Assembly: GCF_004565465.1 (NCBI RefSeq)
Contig: NZ_SRHY01000016.1
Location: forward strand, 1 to 59,290
Direction of reading: 5' to 3'
Source of the DNA: Lentibacillus salicampi
GTDB taxonomy: Bacteria > Bacillota > Bacilli > Bacillales > Amphibacillaceae
Length of the DNA: 59,290 bases
Shown: positions 36,942-44,753 of the stretch, in pieces
Numbering within the stretch: the stretch's first letter is position 1
Layout: every line of letters starts with the position of its first letter
Notes under the pieces: generated by a model
What the model was told of the DNA's origin: nothing
The model's database searches: none
What the model saw: the letters and a program-made list of their open reading frames with translations, nothing else
Translations under genes and position numbers: made by a program

Positions 36942-36982
36942 TATACAACCTTACATTGAGACTGATTCAATTAATCCGTTCT

Positions 36983-37633
36983 TCATCCATAGTTCCGTGT
37001 ATCGGCTGCATGCTTTCTTGAATGCGCTAAAGACACCCGTTCCACAACACGGCCCATCTGCAGATAAGTCTGTTCGAAAATCGGACTCTGAATAAATGTG
37101 AAAATAAATGTAAAGATAAACACAGGGCCGCCCAATATCAACCCCAGCACCAGTACACCGCTTTCTGTGATGATTCGCACCTTCCCGATTGATGTACCCG
37201 TTTTATCGGAGATCGACAGCATGAACCCGTCCCGAGGGCCAGAGCCAACACCAGCCGAATTATAAAAGCCGCCGCCAAGTCCCATGACAATGATACCAGC
37301 AATAATGATGGCAATATCCACCCAAGTATCGGTCGCTTTCGGCAGGAAATCAAGCCACATATACAAATCAACAAAAGCACCGACCAACACCGCATTCAAA
37401 AATGTCCCGATTTTGATATAGGATTTATCAAGAATCCACGAAATAACGATCAGCACAAAGGAAATAATAATCGCCCACGAACCGATGGACAACCCAACCA
37501 GGTCAAACAACGCCACATTCAAGACATCCCACGGGTGAATCCCCAAATGCTGCACGTTAACCGTGATGGTAATACCCAAACTGAAAATCATGATCCCAAT
37601 AAAGTAAATCGACCAACGAAATACGTGAATCAT
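36983..37633 (-). CDS. YczE/YyaS/YitT-family membrane protein (2 of 3)
   Basis: 216 residues with five helices: IYFIGIMIFSLGITITVNVQ, HPWDVLNVALFDLVGLSIGS, a central GTFLNAVLVGAFVDLYMWLD and GLGGGFYNSAGVGSGPRDGF. The last motif, rich in glycine with P-R-D, is typical of this family. ATG 37633 has GGCAGG five nt upstream. It lies 75 bp upstream of the TPR gene, and the two may be expressed together or separately from the TPR promoter. Confidence 0.78.
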   Translation of the reverse strand: MIHVFRWSIYFIGIMIFSLGITITVNVQHLGIHPWDVLNVALFDLVGLSIGSWAIIISFVLIVISWILDKSYIKIGTFLNAVLVGAFVDLYMWLDFLPKATDTWVDIAIIIAGIIVMGLGGGFYNSAGVGSGPRDGFMLSISDKTGTSIGKVRIITESGVLVLGLILGGPVFIFTFIFTFIQSPIFEQTYLQMGRVVERVSLAHSRKHAADTRNYG

Positions 37634-37818
37634 TGCATCCTGCCTACTTTCTGTGTTCATTTACGGAAAATTCATTATATCATATACGTCAGGTGAGTCC
37701 CATGTTTCGGCTTGAGAAGATGTCAGGTTACGAGCCTGCTACATGTTTTTGTTTAAAATGGAGCATCTGTGGAAATATGAATACTGAAATGATGAAATTA
37801 AAAATGGAGGGCATTAAC

Positions 37819-38073
37819 ATGAGCTTTATTTGGAGTTTAATTGTTGGCGGTATTTTAGGCTGGATCGCCAGCTTAATTGTCGGAAAAGATGTACCAGGCG
37901 GCGTTATCGGTAATATCGTGGCTGGTATCGTCGGGGCTTGGATTGGTTCGAGCCTGCTCGGAAGCTGGGGGCCGGTCATCGGCGGCTTTGCTATTATCCC
38001 TGCACTGATCGGCGCGATTATTTTGATATTCATTATCAGCCTGATTATGAAGGGATCACGGAAAGCAGGTTAA
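37819..38073 (+). CDS. GlsB/YeaQ/YmgE stress-response membrane protein
   Basis: 84 residues with three hydrophobic segments and the family core WSLIVGGILGWIASLIVGKD then GGVIGNIVAGIVGAWIGSSL. ATG 37819 follows ATGGAGGGCATTAAC. In lactic acid bacteria and enterococci, GlsB proteins anchor Asp23/Gls24-type envelope stress proteins at the membrane; such a partner is not in this window. The gene is monocistronic and followed by a hairpin terminator. Confidence 0.88.
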   Translation: MSFIWSLIVGGILGWIASLIVGKDVPGGVIGNIVAGIVGAWIGSSLLGSWGPVIGGFAIIPALIGAIILIFIISLIMKGSRKAG

Positions 38074-38113
38074 TTCCTCGCAGGTGGCTGTAACAGCACG
38101 AGACTGATACTTG

Positions 38114-38163
38114 CGCAACCCTGTTGTCAATTAATGGAAAGTGACGATAGGGTTGCGTTTGTT
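38114..38163 (+). terminator. Terminator after glsB
   Basis: CGCAACCCT and AGGGTTGCG pair across a 26-base loop that can itself fold (TTGTCA with TGACGA); GTTTGTTT follows. Confidence 0.6.
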
Positions 38164-38316
38164 TATTATTTTTGGTGCAGCAACAGTAACTGTATTTTAT
38201 TCCCGTAGCGTAATGGTGTTCGTTCACGGTATAGTCAGTTCGAGGCTGTAATTTAATGCCAGAAGCCGCTCCCTCAAGTGTCATAATCCTTCTTCTTCTC
38301 ACGAGCCTTGTCCTCC

Positions 38317-38422
38317 CTCACCCTTATAATCGAAACAATTCAGCATTTGGGGGCATCAGGAATAAAAAACTTCCGGTTGAATGATGCCCCTTTTCCGGAT
38401 TTCTATCGATTATAGGGGTGAG
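38317..38422. repeat. 106-bp nested palindromic element
   Basis: Outer arms CTCACCCTTATAATCGA and TCGATTATAGGGGTGAG (17 bp, one mismatch that is a G-U wobble), middle arms GGGGCATCA and TGATGCCCC, and an apical GGA/TCC. No coding frame. It has the form of a MITE or a structured RNA. The rest of the 38164-38655 gap holds no gene that I can support. Confidence 0.7.
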
Positions 38423-38655
38423 AAGGTGGGGTTATGTCAAGACCTGCATCGAAAAAAGAGACCATGGGGTCGATAGGCTGTCTTTGTTGTCCGGATCAAG
38501 TGACCCGATTATCAGGGCCCTTTAATACGGCAATGAGATTGTTTGTGATTCCGGAACATATTCTATCACGGTAGCTTGTTTTGGCCGCTCAGGAATCATA
38601 TCACATTTTAAGTTACCCGTATTATAGAAGTTAGAATTCATTACTATGGTATTAT

Positions 38656-38726
38656 CGCACAAGTTGATGCTCCTCCCGCACGAGTTGACGCTTTCCTCGT
38701 ACAAGTTCATATTAATCCGTATCAAG
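38656..38726. repeat. 21-nt-period phrase array (CGCACAAGTTGATG type)
   Basis: Units of 21, 21 and 20 nt starting CGCACAAGTTGA, CGCACGAGTTGA and CGTACAAGTTCA, then a truncated CGTATCAAG. It lies in the gene-free region before the third YczE paralogue. Confidence 0.6.
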
Positions 38727-38925
38727 GATCATACGGTTTTACAATACCGACACAGCCTGTACGATCTACATGAAAACAAGTTTATACGATTGATTTATTC
38801 AAATCCAGGTATTAACATTTAAGTAGAAATGGTCAACCGAATCGCAGGATAGTTATTAGCTATCTGCTTGTTCCGTCTGATGTGACAGTCAATTTTAGAG
38901 TGAATGGGAGTGGTTGAAGGTCCGA

Positions 38926-39573
38926 ATGAGCGTACGATCTTTAAATTCATTATGGTTTGTAACAGCTATTACATTAAATGCATTAGGCAATAGTTTTATG
39001 GTTATAAGTAACTTAGGAAGTGCACCTTGGACATCTGCCGCGGAAAATCTTGACTATCTATTACCCTTTAGCATTGGTGTCTGCCTTATTATTTTGTATT
39101 TCTTTGCGGTTCTCCTTAGCTATTTTATGAAGATGAAATTCACCATGGGAATGATTGTCAAAATCATTGTGCTTTCTGTTATATTCGGGGGTTTCATTGA
39201 TTTGTTCTTATACCTGCATCAAATGGTGTATGTACCAAATGATATAGGTGTTCGTTATTTATACTTATTTATCGGACTCAATTTGATTGCAATCGCTATA
39301 TGCATTTATTTTCAAGCAAGTTCAGTGTACTTGCCAAGTGACTATTTATTGAAGGCATTTGGTAAACTGATGAACAATTATACAATAGGAACCATGTTAT
39401 GTACGGCAATCCCGCTGTCGATTGGTATTGGTATTATTATCTATCGGCAGAGTATAGTCGGTGTTGGTCCAGGAACACTACTGTTTATGTTTGGAATGGG
39501 TTTTCTAATCGATTTATATAATCGCTGGATTGTGATTCATAAAGCGCCGGATAAGGTGAAGCAAACGGGTTAA
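38926..39573 (+). CDS. YczE/YyaS/YitT-family membrane protein (3 of 3)
   Basis: 215 residues (219 if TTG 38914 is used, which has GGGAG upstream). Five helices, with family motifs LNALGNSFMVISNLGSAPWT and IVGVGPGTLLFMFGMGFLID. ATG 38926 has AAGG five nt upstream. It is more diverged from paralogues 1 and 2 than they look from each other, and is flanked by repeats and palindromes, so separate acquisition is possible. Confidence 0.75.
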   Translation: MSVRSLNSLWFVTAITLNALGNSFMVISNLGSAPWTSAAENLDYLLPFSIGVCLIILYFFAVLLSYFMKMKFTMGMIVKIIVLSVIFGGFIDLFLYLHQMVYVPNDIGVRYLYLFIGLNLIAIAICIYFQASSVYLPSDYLLKAFGKLMNNYTIGTMLCTAIPLSIGIGIIIYRQSIVGVGPGTLLFMFGMGFLIDLYNRWIVIHKAPDKVKQTG

Positions 39574-39580
39574 CTAGGTC

Positions 39581-39612
39581 AAAAATAGCCGGGGTATTCC
39601 GCGGCTATTTTT
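39581..39612 (+). terminator. Terminator after YczE paralogue 3
   Basis: AAAAATAGCCG and CGGCTATTTTT enclose a short loop. Confidence 0.8.
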
Positions 39613-39818
39613 AAATCAGCTAAACTGTGATTTGCTTTTATGGTGGCCAGCTGTGCCATCGGTCGTTAAGAATTGATCGAATAATATGATTATCATTTAC
39701 GAGACCGGGTAAAACGCTATTACATGATGAGCATAGATTATGGTAAAATATTCTTAATCATGTTAAGTTTTAAGTTTTCATAGTGAAAGCACGCAAACAA
39801 TCAAAAAGGAGTGACACA

Positions 39819-40661
39819 ATGACAAACCAAATACCTGAAATCACGCTGAACGACGGCATGCACATACCGGCTGTCGGTTTTGGGACATACAAATTGTGGG
39901 GAACTGACGGAGCATCTGCTGTTGCAACTGCCATTGATAACGGCTACCGGTTGATTGACACCGCCTACAACTATGAAAACGAGGGAACAGTCGGGACGGC
40001 ACTTCAGCGCACATCTGTACCACGAACTGAGTTGCGCATTGCATCGAAACTCCCGGGACGCTACCACACCTACGATAAAGCTGTTAAGGCGATTCAGGAA
40101 TCACTCTATCGTGCAAACCTGGATTATTATGATCTGTATTTGATCCATTGGCCCAACCCCATACAGGATCACTATGTTGAGGCATGGCAAGCTCTGATTG
40201 ACGCAAAGAAATGGGGACTGATTCGCTCTATCGGTGTTTCGAACTTCTTGCCGGAACATATGGAACGGCTGGAAAAAGAAACTGGAGTGCTGCCAAGTAT
40301 TAACCAGGTCGAGTTGCATCCCTTCTTTAATCAGAAGGAACAGCGCGAATGGCATGATGAACACGGGGTAGCCACTGAATCATGGAGCCCCCTTGCCCGA
40401 ACCAACGACATACTGACAAATGAAACGATCAAGCGCGTTGCGGACAAACACGGCAAAACTGCTTCACAGGTTATCCTGCGCTGGCATTATCAGCTCGGCA
40501 GTGTGGCCATTCCCAAGTCTGCATCACCGAAGCGGCAGCTGGAAAATCTGTCAATATTTGATTTTAAGCTGGATAACGACGACATGACAACATTGAACAA
40601 GCTGACACGTCCGGATGGCCGTATGAAGGATCAGGATCCGGCTGTTTATGAAGAGTTTTGA
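39819..40661 (+). CDS. Aldo/keto reductase
   Basis: 280 residues of the AKR5-like group. The catalytic tetrad is visible: D and Y in RLIDTAYNYENEG, K in IASKLPGR and H in LYLIHWPNP; NADPH contacts lie in IPKSASPKRQ. These enzymes reduce aldehydes and ketones such as methylglyoxal or diketogluconate. Start: ATG 39819 after AAAAAGGAGTGACACA. Monocistronic, with its own terminator. Confidence 0.92.
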   Translation: MTNQIPEITLNDGMHIPAVGFGTYKLWGTDGASAVATAIDNGYRLIDTAYNYENEGTVGTALQRTSVPRTELRIASKLPGRYHTYDKAVKAIQESLYRANLDYYDLYLIHWPNPIQDHYVEAWQALIDAKKWGLIRSIGVSNFLPEHMERLEKETGVLPSINQVELHPFFNQKEQREWHDEHGVATESWSPLARTNDILTNETIKRVADKHGKTASQVILRWHYQLGSVAIPKSASPKRQLENLSIFDFKLDNDDMTTLNKLTRPDGRMKDQDPAVYEEF

Positions 40662-40670
40662 TCCAATTTT

Positions 40671-40713
40671 AAAGGCTGCCCGGTACCATTTTATTGGTAT
40701 GGGCAGCCTTTTA
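40671..40713 (+). terminator. Terminator after the aldo/keto reductase
   Basis: AAAGGCTGCCCGGTACC and GGTATGGGCAGCCTTTT form a long stem. Confidence 0.88.
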
Positions 40714-40762
40714 CTGGCTTAAGGTATCGTTTTATTTTAAACTACAGAAAAATCAAAAATTC

Positions 40763-40771
40763 TGTTATACA
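40763..40771 (+). promoter_or_regulatory. Candidate toxin mRNA promoter
   Basis: TGTTATACA is an extended -10. The sequence 17 nt upstream (TACAGA) is a poor -35. The resulting mRNA would have a leader of about 90 nt, as is usual for TxpA/Hol-Tox toxins. Confidence 0.45.
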
Positions 40772-40866
40772 ATTATCCAGCTACATAAGCAGGATGGGGC
40801 GGTGGAACTTTGCTGCTCGTTGGTAGACACGGTCATGTCACAACGAGGAGGTAGGGGATGCCGTAA

Positions 40867-40962
40867 ATGGTTACTTTGTATCAAAGCATCATGCTCATGT
40901 TCAGCTTTGGGTCCTTACTCATCGCTGTCATGACATTAATTGTTTTGATAATAAGAAAGTAA
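40867..40962 (+). CDS. Holin-like type I toxin (31 residues)
   Basis: MVTLYQSIMLMFSFGSLLIA continues with VMTLIVLIIRK. One transmembrane helix preceded by the (T)LYQ-x-IMLM-x-SFG-type start is the pattern of the putative holin-like toxin family (TxpA/BsrG relatives), which damage membranes when not repressed by an antisense RNA. The optimal AGGAGG (40846-40851) serves a two-codon frame ATG-CCG-TAA at 40858-40866 that ends immediately before the toxin ATG, so the toxin may be translated only by reinitiation. A convergent antisense promoter lies at 41095-41123. Confidence 0.8.
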   Translation: MVTLYQSIMLMFSFGSLLIAVMTLIVLIIRK

Positions 40963-41088
40963 TCCCCACCTGCAATAAACGGAACGGTTGGGGATTACTC
41001 TAACCACTCCACCGCACTTCCTGCGGCGTAGCTCGGAAGAACTCCGACATCCTACTGTCGGGGGTTCTTTTTTAGTATTATGCTTTCT
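40955..41088 (-). ncRNA. Putative antisense antitoxin RNA (RatA-like)
   Basis: A consensus promoter at 41095-41123 drives transcription leftwards across the 3' end of the toxin mRNA. The RNA would end at GTAATCCCC...GGGGATTAC followed by TTTCTTATT, just inside the toxin stop. Overlap with the toxin transcript is about 120 nt, including the stem-loops that both RNAs share. The arrangement is that of txpA/ratA. Expression is inferred. Confidence 0.65.
41037..41074 (+). terminator. Terminator of the toxin mRNA
   Basis: AAGAACTCCGACA and TGTCGGGGGTTCTT are followed by TTTTAG; on the minus strand this is the 5' stem-loop of the antitoxin RNA. Confidence 0.75.
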
Positions 41089-41094
41089 ACTTTC

Positions 41095-41123
41095 ATTATA
41101 TGCCAAGAATGATTGTATTGCAA
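41095..41123 (-). promoter_or_regulatory. Antitoxin RNA promoter
   Basis: Minus strand TTGCAA, exactly 17 nt, TATAAT. This is close to a perfect sigma-A promoter and stronger than that of the toxin. The rest of the gap up to 41384 shows no feature. Confidence 0.7.
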
Positions 41124-41384
41124 GTCATCATAAACTTAAATCGCTTGTATTAGGATTCCACAAATTCCAAAAATCTAAACACAGAAGAAGAAAAATATAC
41201 ATCCGGGGGGCCCGCGTAAACAGATGGCTCATACCGTTCCTGTGTGTCTCCGGAACAGTGGTCACACATTATGTCCATTAGCCATACACCATTTTTTTGA
41301 AGTCAAACCTTAGCATTGCTTGACCTTAGCAATTTACCGTCTGACTCCCTTCCCCACACTTCTGACCAGCCTCTTCGTTTTAAA

Positions 41385-41891
41385 TCACACTAAAGTTTTC
41401 AATGATACAATCACTTCAAGATATTGCCGGCGTTTTTTGGATATGTCCAAATGCTCCTCGTTTTCCATTACATCATCGTAATCAAGTATGAGCCCGTTTT
41501 CCATGGTTTCATCATACTTTTTAAATAAAACTTCTTGAAGCGCATCGTTCACTTGTAAAAATTCTGCAGACGCGAATTTTTGAATCTCATTTGGGTGGTA
41601 AACAAAAACTTCGGACCAGAAGTCACCTGTTGTTATATACCGTTCATTTTGATATTGAAATAAGAAAAAGTCTAATTCCTCTGTGTACAATATCACACAA
41701 TTTTTAATCGCTTTGGAGAGGCGACTACACTCTCGATCATACTCAGGAGTTGACGGGTTGTATGCTTTTTTGCCTTTACTTTTACAATCCTTACACAGGT
41801 GTTGGCGATGGCCTTTTCCACCAAACTTTTCATTAGGCCGACTCCTCCCACATGCTATGCAGTAATGGCCTCGTTTTTTCTTTTTCCCCAT
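41385..41891 (-). CDS. Zinc-ribbon protein associated with the R-M genes
   Basis: 168 residues. The N-terminus has two cysteine pairs (YCIACGRSRPNEKF and LCKDCKSKGKK), a zinc knuckle or HNH-like ribbon, but no following H-N-H triad is seen, so nuclease activity is not supported. The rest is helical and acidic. The start is the second ATG (41891), eight nt after AAAGGAG. It is 27 bp downstream of the methyltransferase on the same strand and may be a third gene of the restriction-modification unit or an unrelated passenger. Confidence 0.6.
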   Translation of the reverse strand: MGKKKKRGHYCIACGRSRPNEKFGGKGHRQHLCKDCKSKGKKAYNPSTPEYDRECSRLSKAIKNCVILYTEELDFFLFQYQNERYITTGDFWSEVFVYHPNEIQKFASAEFLQVNDALQEVLFKKYDETMENGLILDYDDVMENEEHLDISKKRRQYLEVIVSLKTLV

Positions 41892-41918
41892 CCATAAAAC
41901 TCCTTTTAAGGCGGAATT

Positions 41919-43127
41919 TCAATAAGTCCTTGTATTTCTGTTTTCCGTTATCCAATCATTTATCTGCAGATCATAACTATCGATGACTAAGATATTATCA
42001 TAATTGTTTTGCTTTATATCATCCATGAAAAGGCTGTGGTCATGTTTCGTGCGGATCAGGATACTTAACAGACAACCACGTTTTTTGCTTGCATGCCGTA
42101 ATTTTTCCATCGCCCCGTCCAAATTTTCATTGGCGGACTGTATTTTGACAGGTACGGGTTTATCCACATAATATTCTTTTAAAAAACCATCGATCCCGCT
42201 ATTTCTTTGGACAGGGACAGCATCCATTAACCTAAGAAATGCTAATTCTTCAGCCGTCTTATTGATATACTTTTCCTTACCTTTTTCCAGCAAATGCGAA
42301 GACGTTCTAACCGGATTTTCAAGACGTTGTTTTGTTAATTCAACAGCATCCTGTGAAGCGTCAATGCCGATAGACCATCTATTCATTAATTCAGCCGCTA
42401 CGACAGTCGTTCCGCTACCGCAGAAAGGGTCCAACACTATATCACCTTCGTCACTTGCTATTCTAATGATTTGTTCCAGCAATAGGATTGGCTTTTGCGT
42501 CGGATAACCTGTCCGTTCCTTAGCCTTTGGATTCAAAAATGGTATCTCCCATACATCCGATAAGGGGACGCCTTTTTTAGCCTTACCGGTAACAGCATTT
42601 CCATTTTCATCAAACTTGTATTTGGAGCGGTTGTGTTCATCCCGGATGCGCTCCTGCAAAATTTGATCAACGTTTGTTGTTTCCGAATAGTCCGTATAGA
42701 TTCGATTAAACTTAAAATCTTTTGTTTTGCTATAAAAATAGATGGTCTGGTGATTGTTCAATAGACCGGATTTTGAATTGGACCATCTTTTATAAGACCA
42801 TACGATTTCACTTTGAAAATTTTCCATCCCAAATACTTCATCAAGCGCCATCCTTAAATAATGGGAGGCATATTTATCGCAATGCAAAAAGATACTCCCG
42901 GTACTTTTTAAGACCCTATGGCATTCAATTAGTCTATCTCTGATAAATGTATAATAATCATCTATTGACGTCCAGCTATCGTTAAACGAATAAGCTTTTG
43001 TATTATCTCTGGTTTTCAATTTTTGCGTTTTTTGAGTGAAAAACGGCGGGTCCAGATAAATGAGGTCAACACTGCCAGCCTCGATATTTTTCAGTTGTTC
43101 TTTACAATCCCCCAGTAATATTGACAT
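41919..43127 (-). CDS. Type II DNA methyltransferase (beta-class, amino-methylating)
   Basis: 402 residues. The catalytic motif IV DLIYLDPPFFTQK comes first, and the AdoMet motif I VLDPFCGSGTTVVAAELM comes later, the permuted order of the beta class; DPPF fits an N6-adenine or N4-cytosine enzyme. Beyond residue 270 there is an extra C-terminal domain (FLRLMDAVPVQRNSGIDGFL ...) found in one subgroup of Type II methylases. ATG follows AAGGGGGG. It lies 12 bp after the endonuclease gene and protects the host DNA against it. Confidence 0.88.
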   Translation of the reverse strand: MSILLGDCKEQLKNIEAGSVDLIYLDPPFFTQKTQKLKTRDNTKAYSFNDSWTSIDDYYTFIRDRLIECHRVLKSTGSIFLHCDKYASHYLRMALDEVFGMENFQSEIVWSYKRWSNSKSGLLNNHQTIYFYSKTKDFKFNRIYTDYSETTNVDQILQERIRDEHNRSKYKFDENGNAVTGKAKKGVPLSDVWEIPFLNPKAKERTGYPTQKPILLLEQIIRIASDEGDIVLDPFCGSGTTVVAAELMNRWSIGIDASQDAVELTKQRLENPVRTSSHLLEKGKEKYINKTAEELAFLRLMDAVPVQRNSGIDGFLKEYYVDKPVPVKIQSANENLDGAMEKLRHASKKRGCLLSILIRTKHDHSLFMDDIKQNNYDNILVIDSYDLQINDWITENRNTRTY

Positions 43128-43139
43128 TTTGAACCCCCC

Positions 43140-43766
43140 TTATCGCGAATTTTCTTCAGCTATTTTTGAGATGATACCTTTTAAATCTACACCGGTTTCT
43201 TTATAAACAAAATCCCACGCTGCATCACCATGGAAATACTGACCATCCACACCGTTATAAAGGGTTTTTAATGTCTGTTGTATTCTAATGGCTTGTCTGC
43301 GATTTGGATAGTAAAACATTAGCCTATGTGGTGTATATCCTTTATCTTTGATGGCCTGCATTCTTGTATGTTCTTTCATTATATGGTCACCGTCTGTTGT
43401 AGCATCGCGCCATTTAATTTCATAAGCATCTTGTCCGACCAGACAGTCTATCTCAAATGTTTTAGGGCGTTCTCCTATTGTATTAGGAATCCTAACATTT
43501 TTCTCAGCACGTTCGCCGTATTTATGTTCAAAACAAAGCATTGTTGCCTCTTCAAGAAAAGATCCGGCATATTTATATAGAAATCGCCCTTTGTTTTGAT
43601 ATATATCGATAGCTTCTCCTTCTTCCATCGTAATCCTTAAAGCCCGATAGATTAAATAATGGCTTTTGTTATCATTTTTCATTTCTTTTATTCTTTTGAG
43701 GACCTGTTGATCCAGTTTAGCTGAGTAGCTATTTGCCAAATCTATTATTTTCTGTTCAATTTCCAT
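43140..43766 (-). CDS. Type II restriction endonuclease, ApaLI-like
   Basis: 208 residues. TFEIDCLVGQDAYEIKWRDA followed by TTDGDH carries a PD-(D/E)xK active site (D ... E-I-K), with an upstream glutamate in SFLEEATMLCFE. The EIKWRDATTDGDH segment is what I recall of the ApaLI family, which cuts GTGCAC. That specificity is inferred and not shown. The gene precedes and is probably co-transcribed with the methyltransferase; R-before-M order without a controller protein would require timing by expression level. Confidence 0.7.
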   Translation of the reverse strand: MEIEQKIIDLANSYSAKLDQQVLKRIKEMKNDNKSHYLIYRALRITMEEGEAIDIYQNKGRFLYKYAGSFLEEATMLCFEHKYGERAEKNVRIPNTIGERPKTFEIDCLVGQDAYEIKWRDATTDGDHIMKEHTRMQAIKDKGYTPHRLMFYYPNRRQAIRIQQTLKTLYNGVDGQYFHGDAAWDFVYKETGVDLKGIISKIAEENSR

Positions 43767-43924
43767 TTTATATCAATCCTTATGTATAAACAAAATCCTG
43801 TCTTTCATTATACCACATATTAAACTATGAGGACGTCAATCCTTCATAGTCAATATAGTCAATGAAATAAATGTACCTGTCGCCTGGTAATTGGAATTTA
43901 TTTTTTCTTGCACACATATTGACA

Positions 43925-43960
43925 CAAAAAGGACACTTCACCTCACTGGTAAAGTGTCTA
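43925..43960 (-). terminator. Terminator after the NmrA-like gene
   Basis: Minus strand: GACACTTTACC-AGTGA-GGTGAAGTGTC followed by CTTTTTG. Confidence 0.82.
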
Positions 43961-43992
43961 CTAAGTCAAACGGCAAAATCTATTCTTTTCAC

Positions 43993-44643
43993 TTAAATTG
44001 AATTTATTGCTTCCTTAACAGCCCTCGTTCCACCCACGACCTGAAATTCTTTTCCAATCGTCGTATCATTTTCAAGGCTGGCCAGGATGACGTTAGCGAT
44101 GTCCTCGCGTGGAACCTCATCTCTTTCAACTTTAACTCCTGCATTCACTTGTCCGGTTCCTTTGTCATTCGTTAACAAACCGGGATGGATAATCGTATAA
44201 TCCAAACCGCTCCCGCGCAACCATTCATCCGCGTAATGTTTAGCGGCAACATATGGTGCAAACGATGAAGCAGCTTCCTGAATCGCTTCACGTGACGTAT
44301 CAAACGAACTAATCATGATAAACCGCTTCACACCCGCAGTTTTTGCCGCTTCAATTGCTTTCACCGCGCCGTCCAAATCCACCATAATGGTTTTGTCTTT
44401 TCCCGTACTTCCACCGGAACCTGCAGTAAATACAACCGCATCAACGTCTTCAGTAGCTTTTGCAATCGCGTCGGTGTCCTGCTCCAGATCCACGACAGCT
44501 GTTTCCGCGCCGAGATCTTCAAAAAAGCTCGCTTGATCAGCATTGCGAATCATTGCCTTCGCTTCCAAGTTATTGCCCTTTTGAATAAACGACACGAGAT
44601 GTTTCCCAATTTGACCGTTAGCACCGACAACAAGAACTTTCAT
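43993..44643 (-). CDS. NmrA/YhfK-like SDR NAD(P)-binding protein
   Basis: 216 residues. MKVLVVGANGQIGKHLVSFI is the atypical-SDR nucleotide site, followed by MIRNADQASFFEDLGAETAV, SSFDTSR and YVAAKHYADEWLRGSGLDYT. This is the YhfK/NmrA-like group, which bind NAD(P)H and often act in redox stress. ATG 44643 follows GGAAAGGATGGGTTTC. It lies downstream of the CMD gene on the same strand; both are divergent from marR, suggesting joint regulation. Confidence 0.82.
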   Translation of the reverse strand: MKVLVVGANGQIGKHLVSFIQKGNNLEAKAMIRNADQASFFEDLGAETAVVDLEQDTDAIAKATEDVDAVVFTAGSGGSTGKDKTIMVDLDGAVKAIEAAKTAGVKRFIMISSFDTSREAIQEAASSFAPYVAAKHYADEWLRGSGLDYTIIHPGLLTNDKGTGQVNAGVKVERDEVPREDIANVILASLENDTTIGKEFQVVGGTRAVKEAINSI

Positions 44644-44753
44644 GAAACCCATCCTTTCCAGGTAATTGCTTATCATAAATGTGTAAAATAACTTCATCCG
44701 GTTTCCATCCGGAAATATCTGACGGCGTTATACAGCCATTGAATTTTTATAAC

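Noticed and set aside
38045..38302. 85-codon minus-strand frame downstream of glsB
   Set aside because: It runs through the glsB terminator hairpin, has unusual composition (three consecutive cysteines) and no recognisable family.
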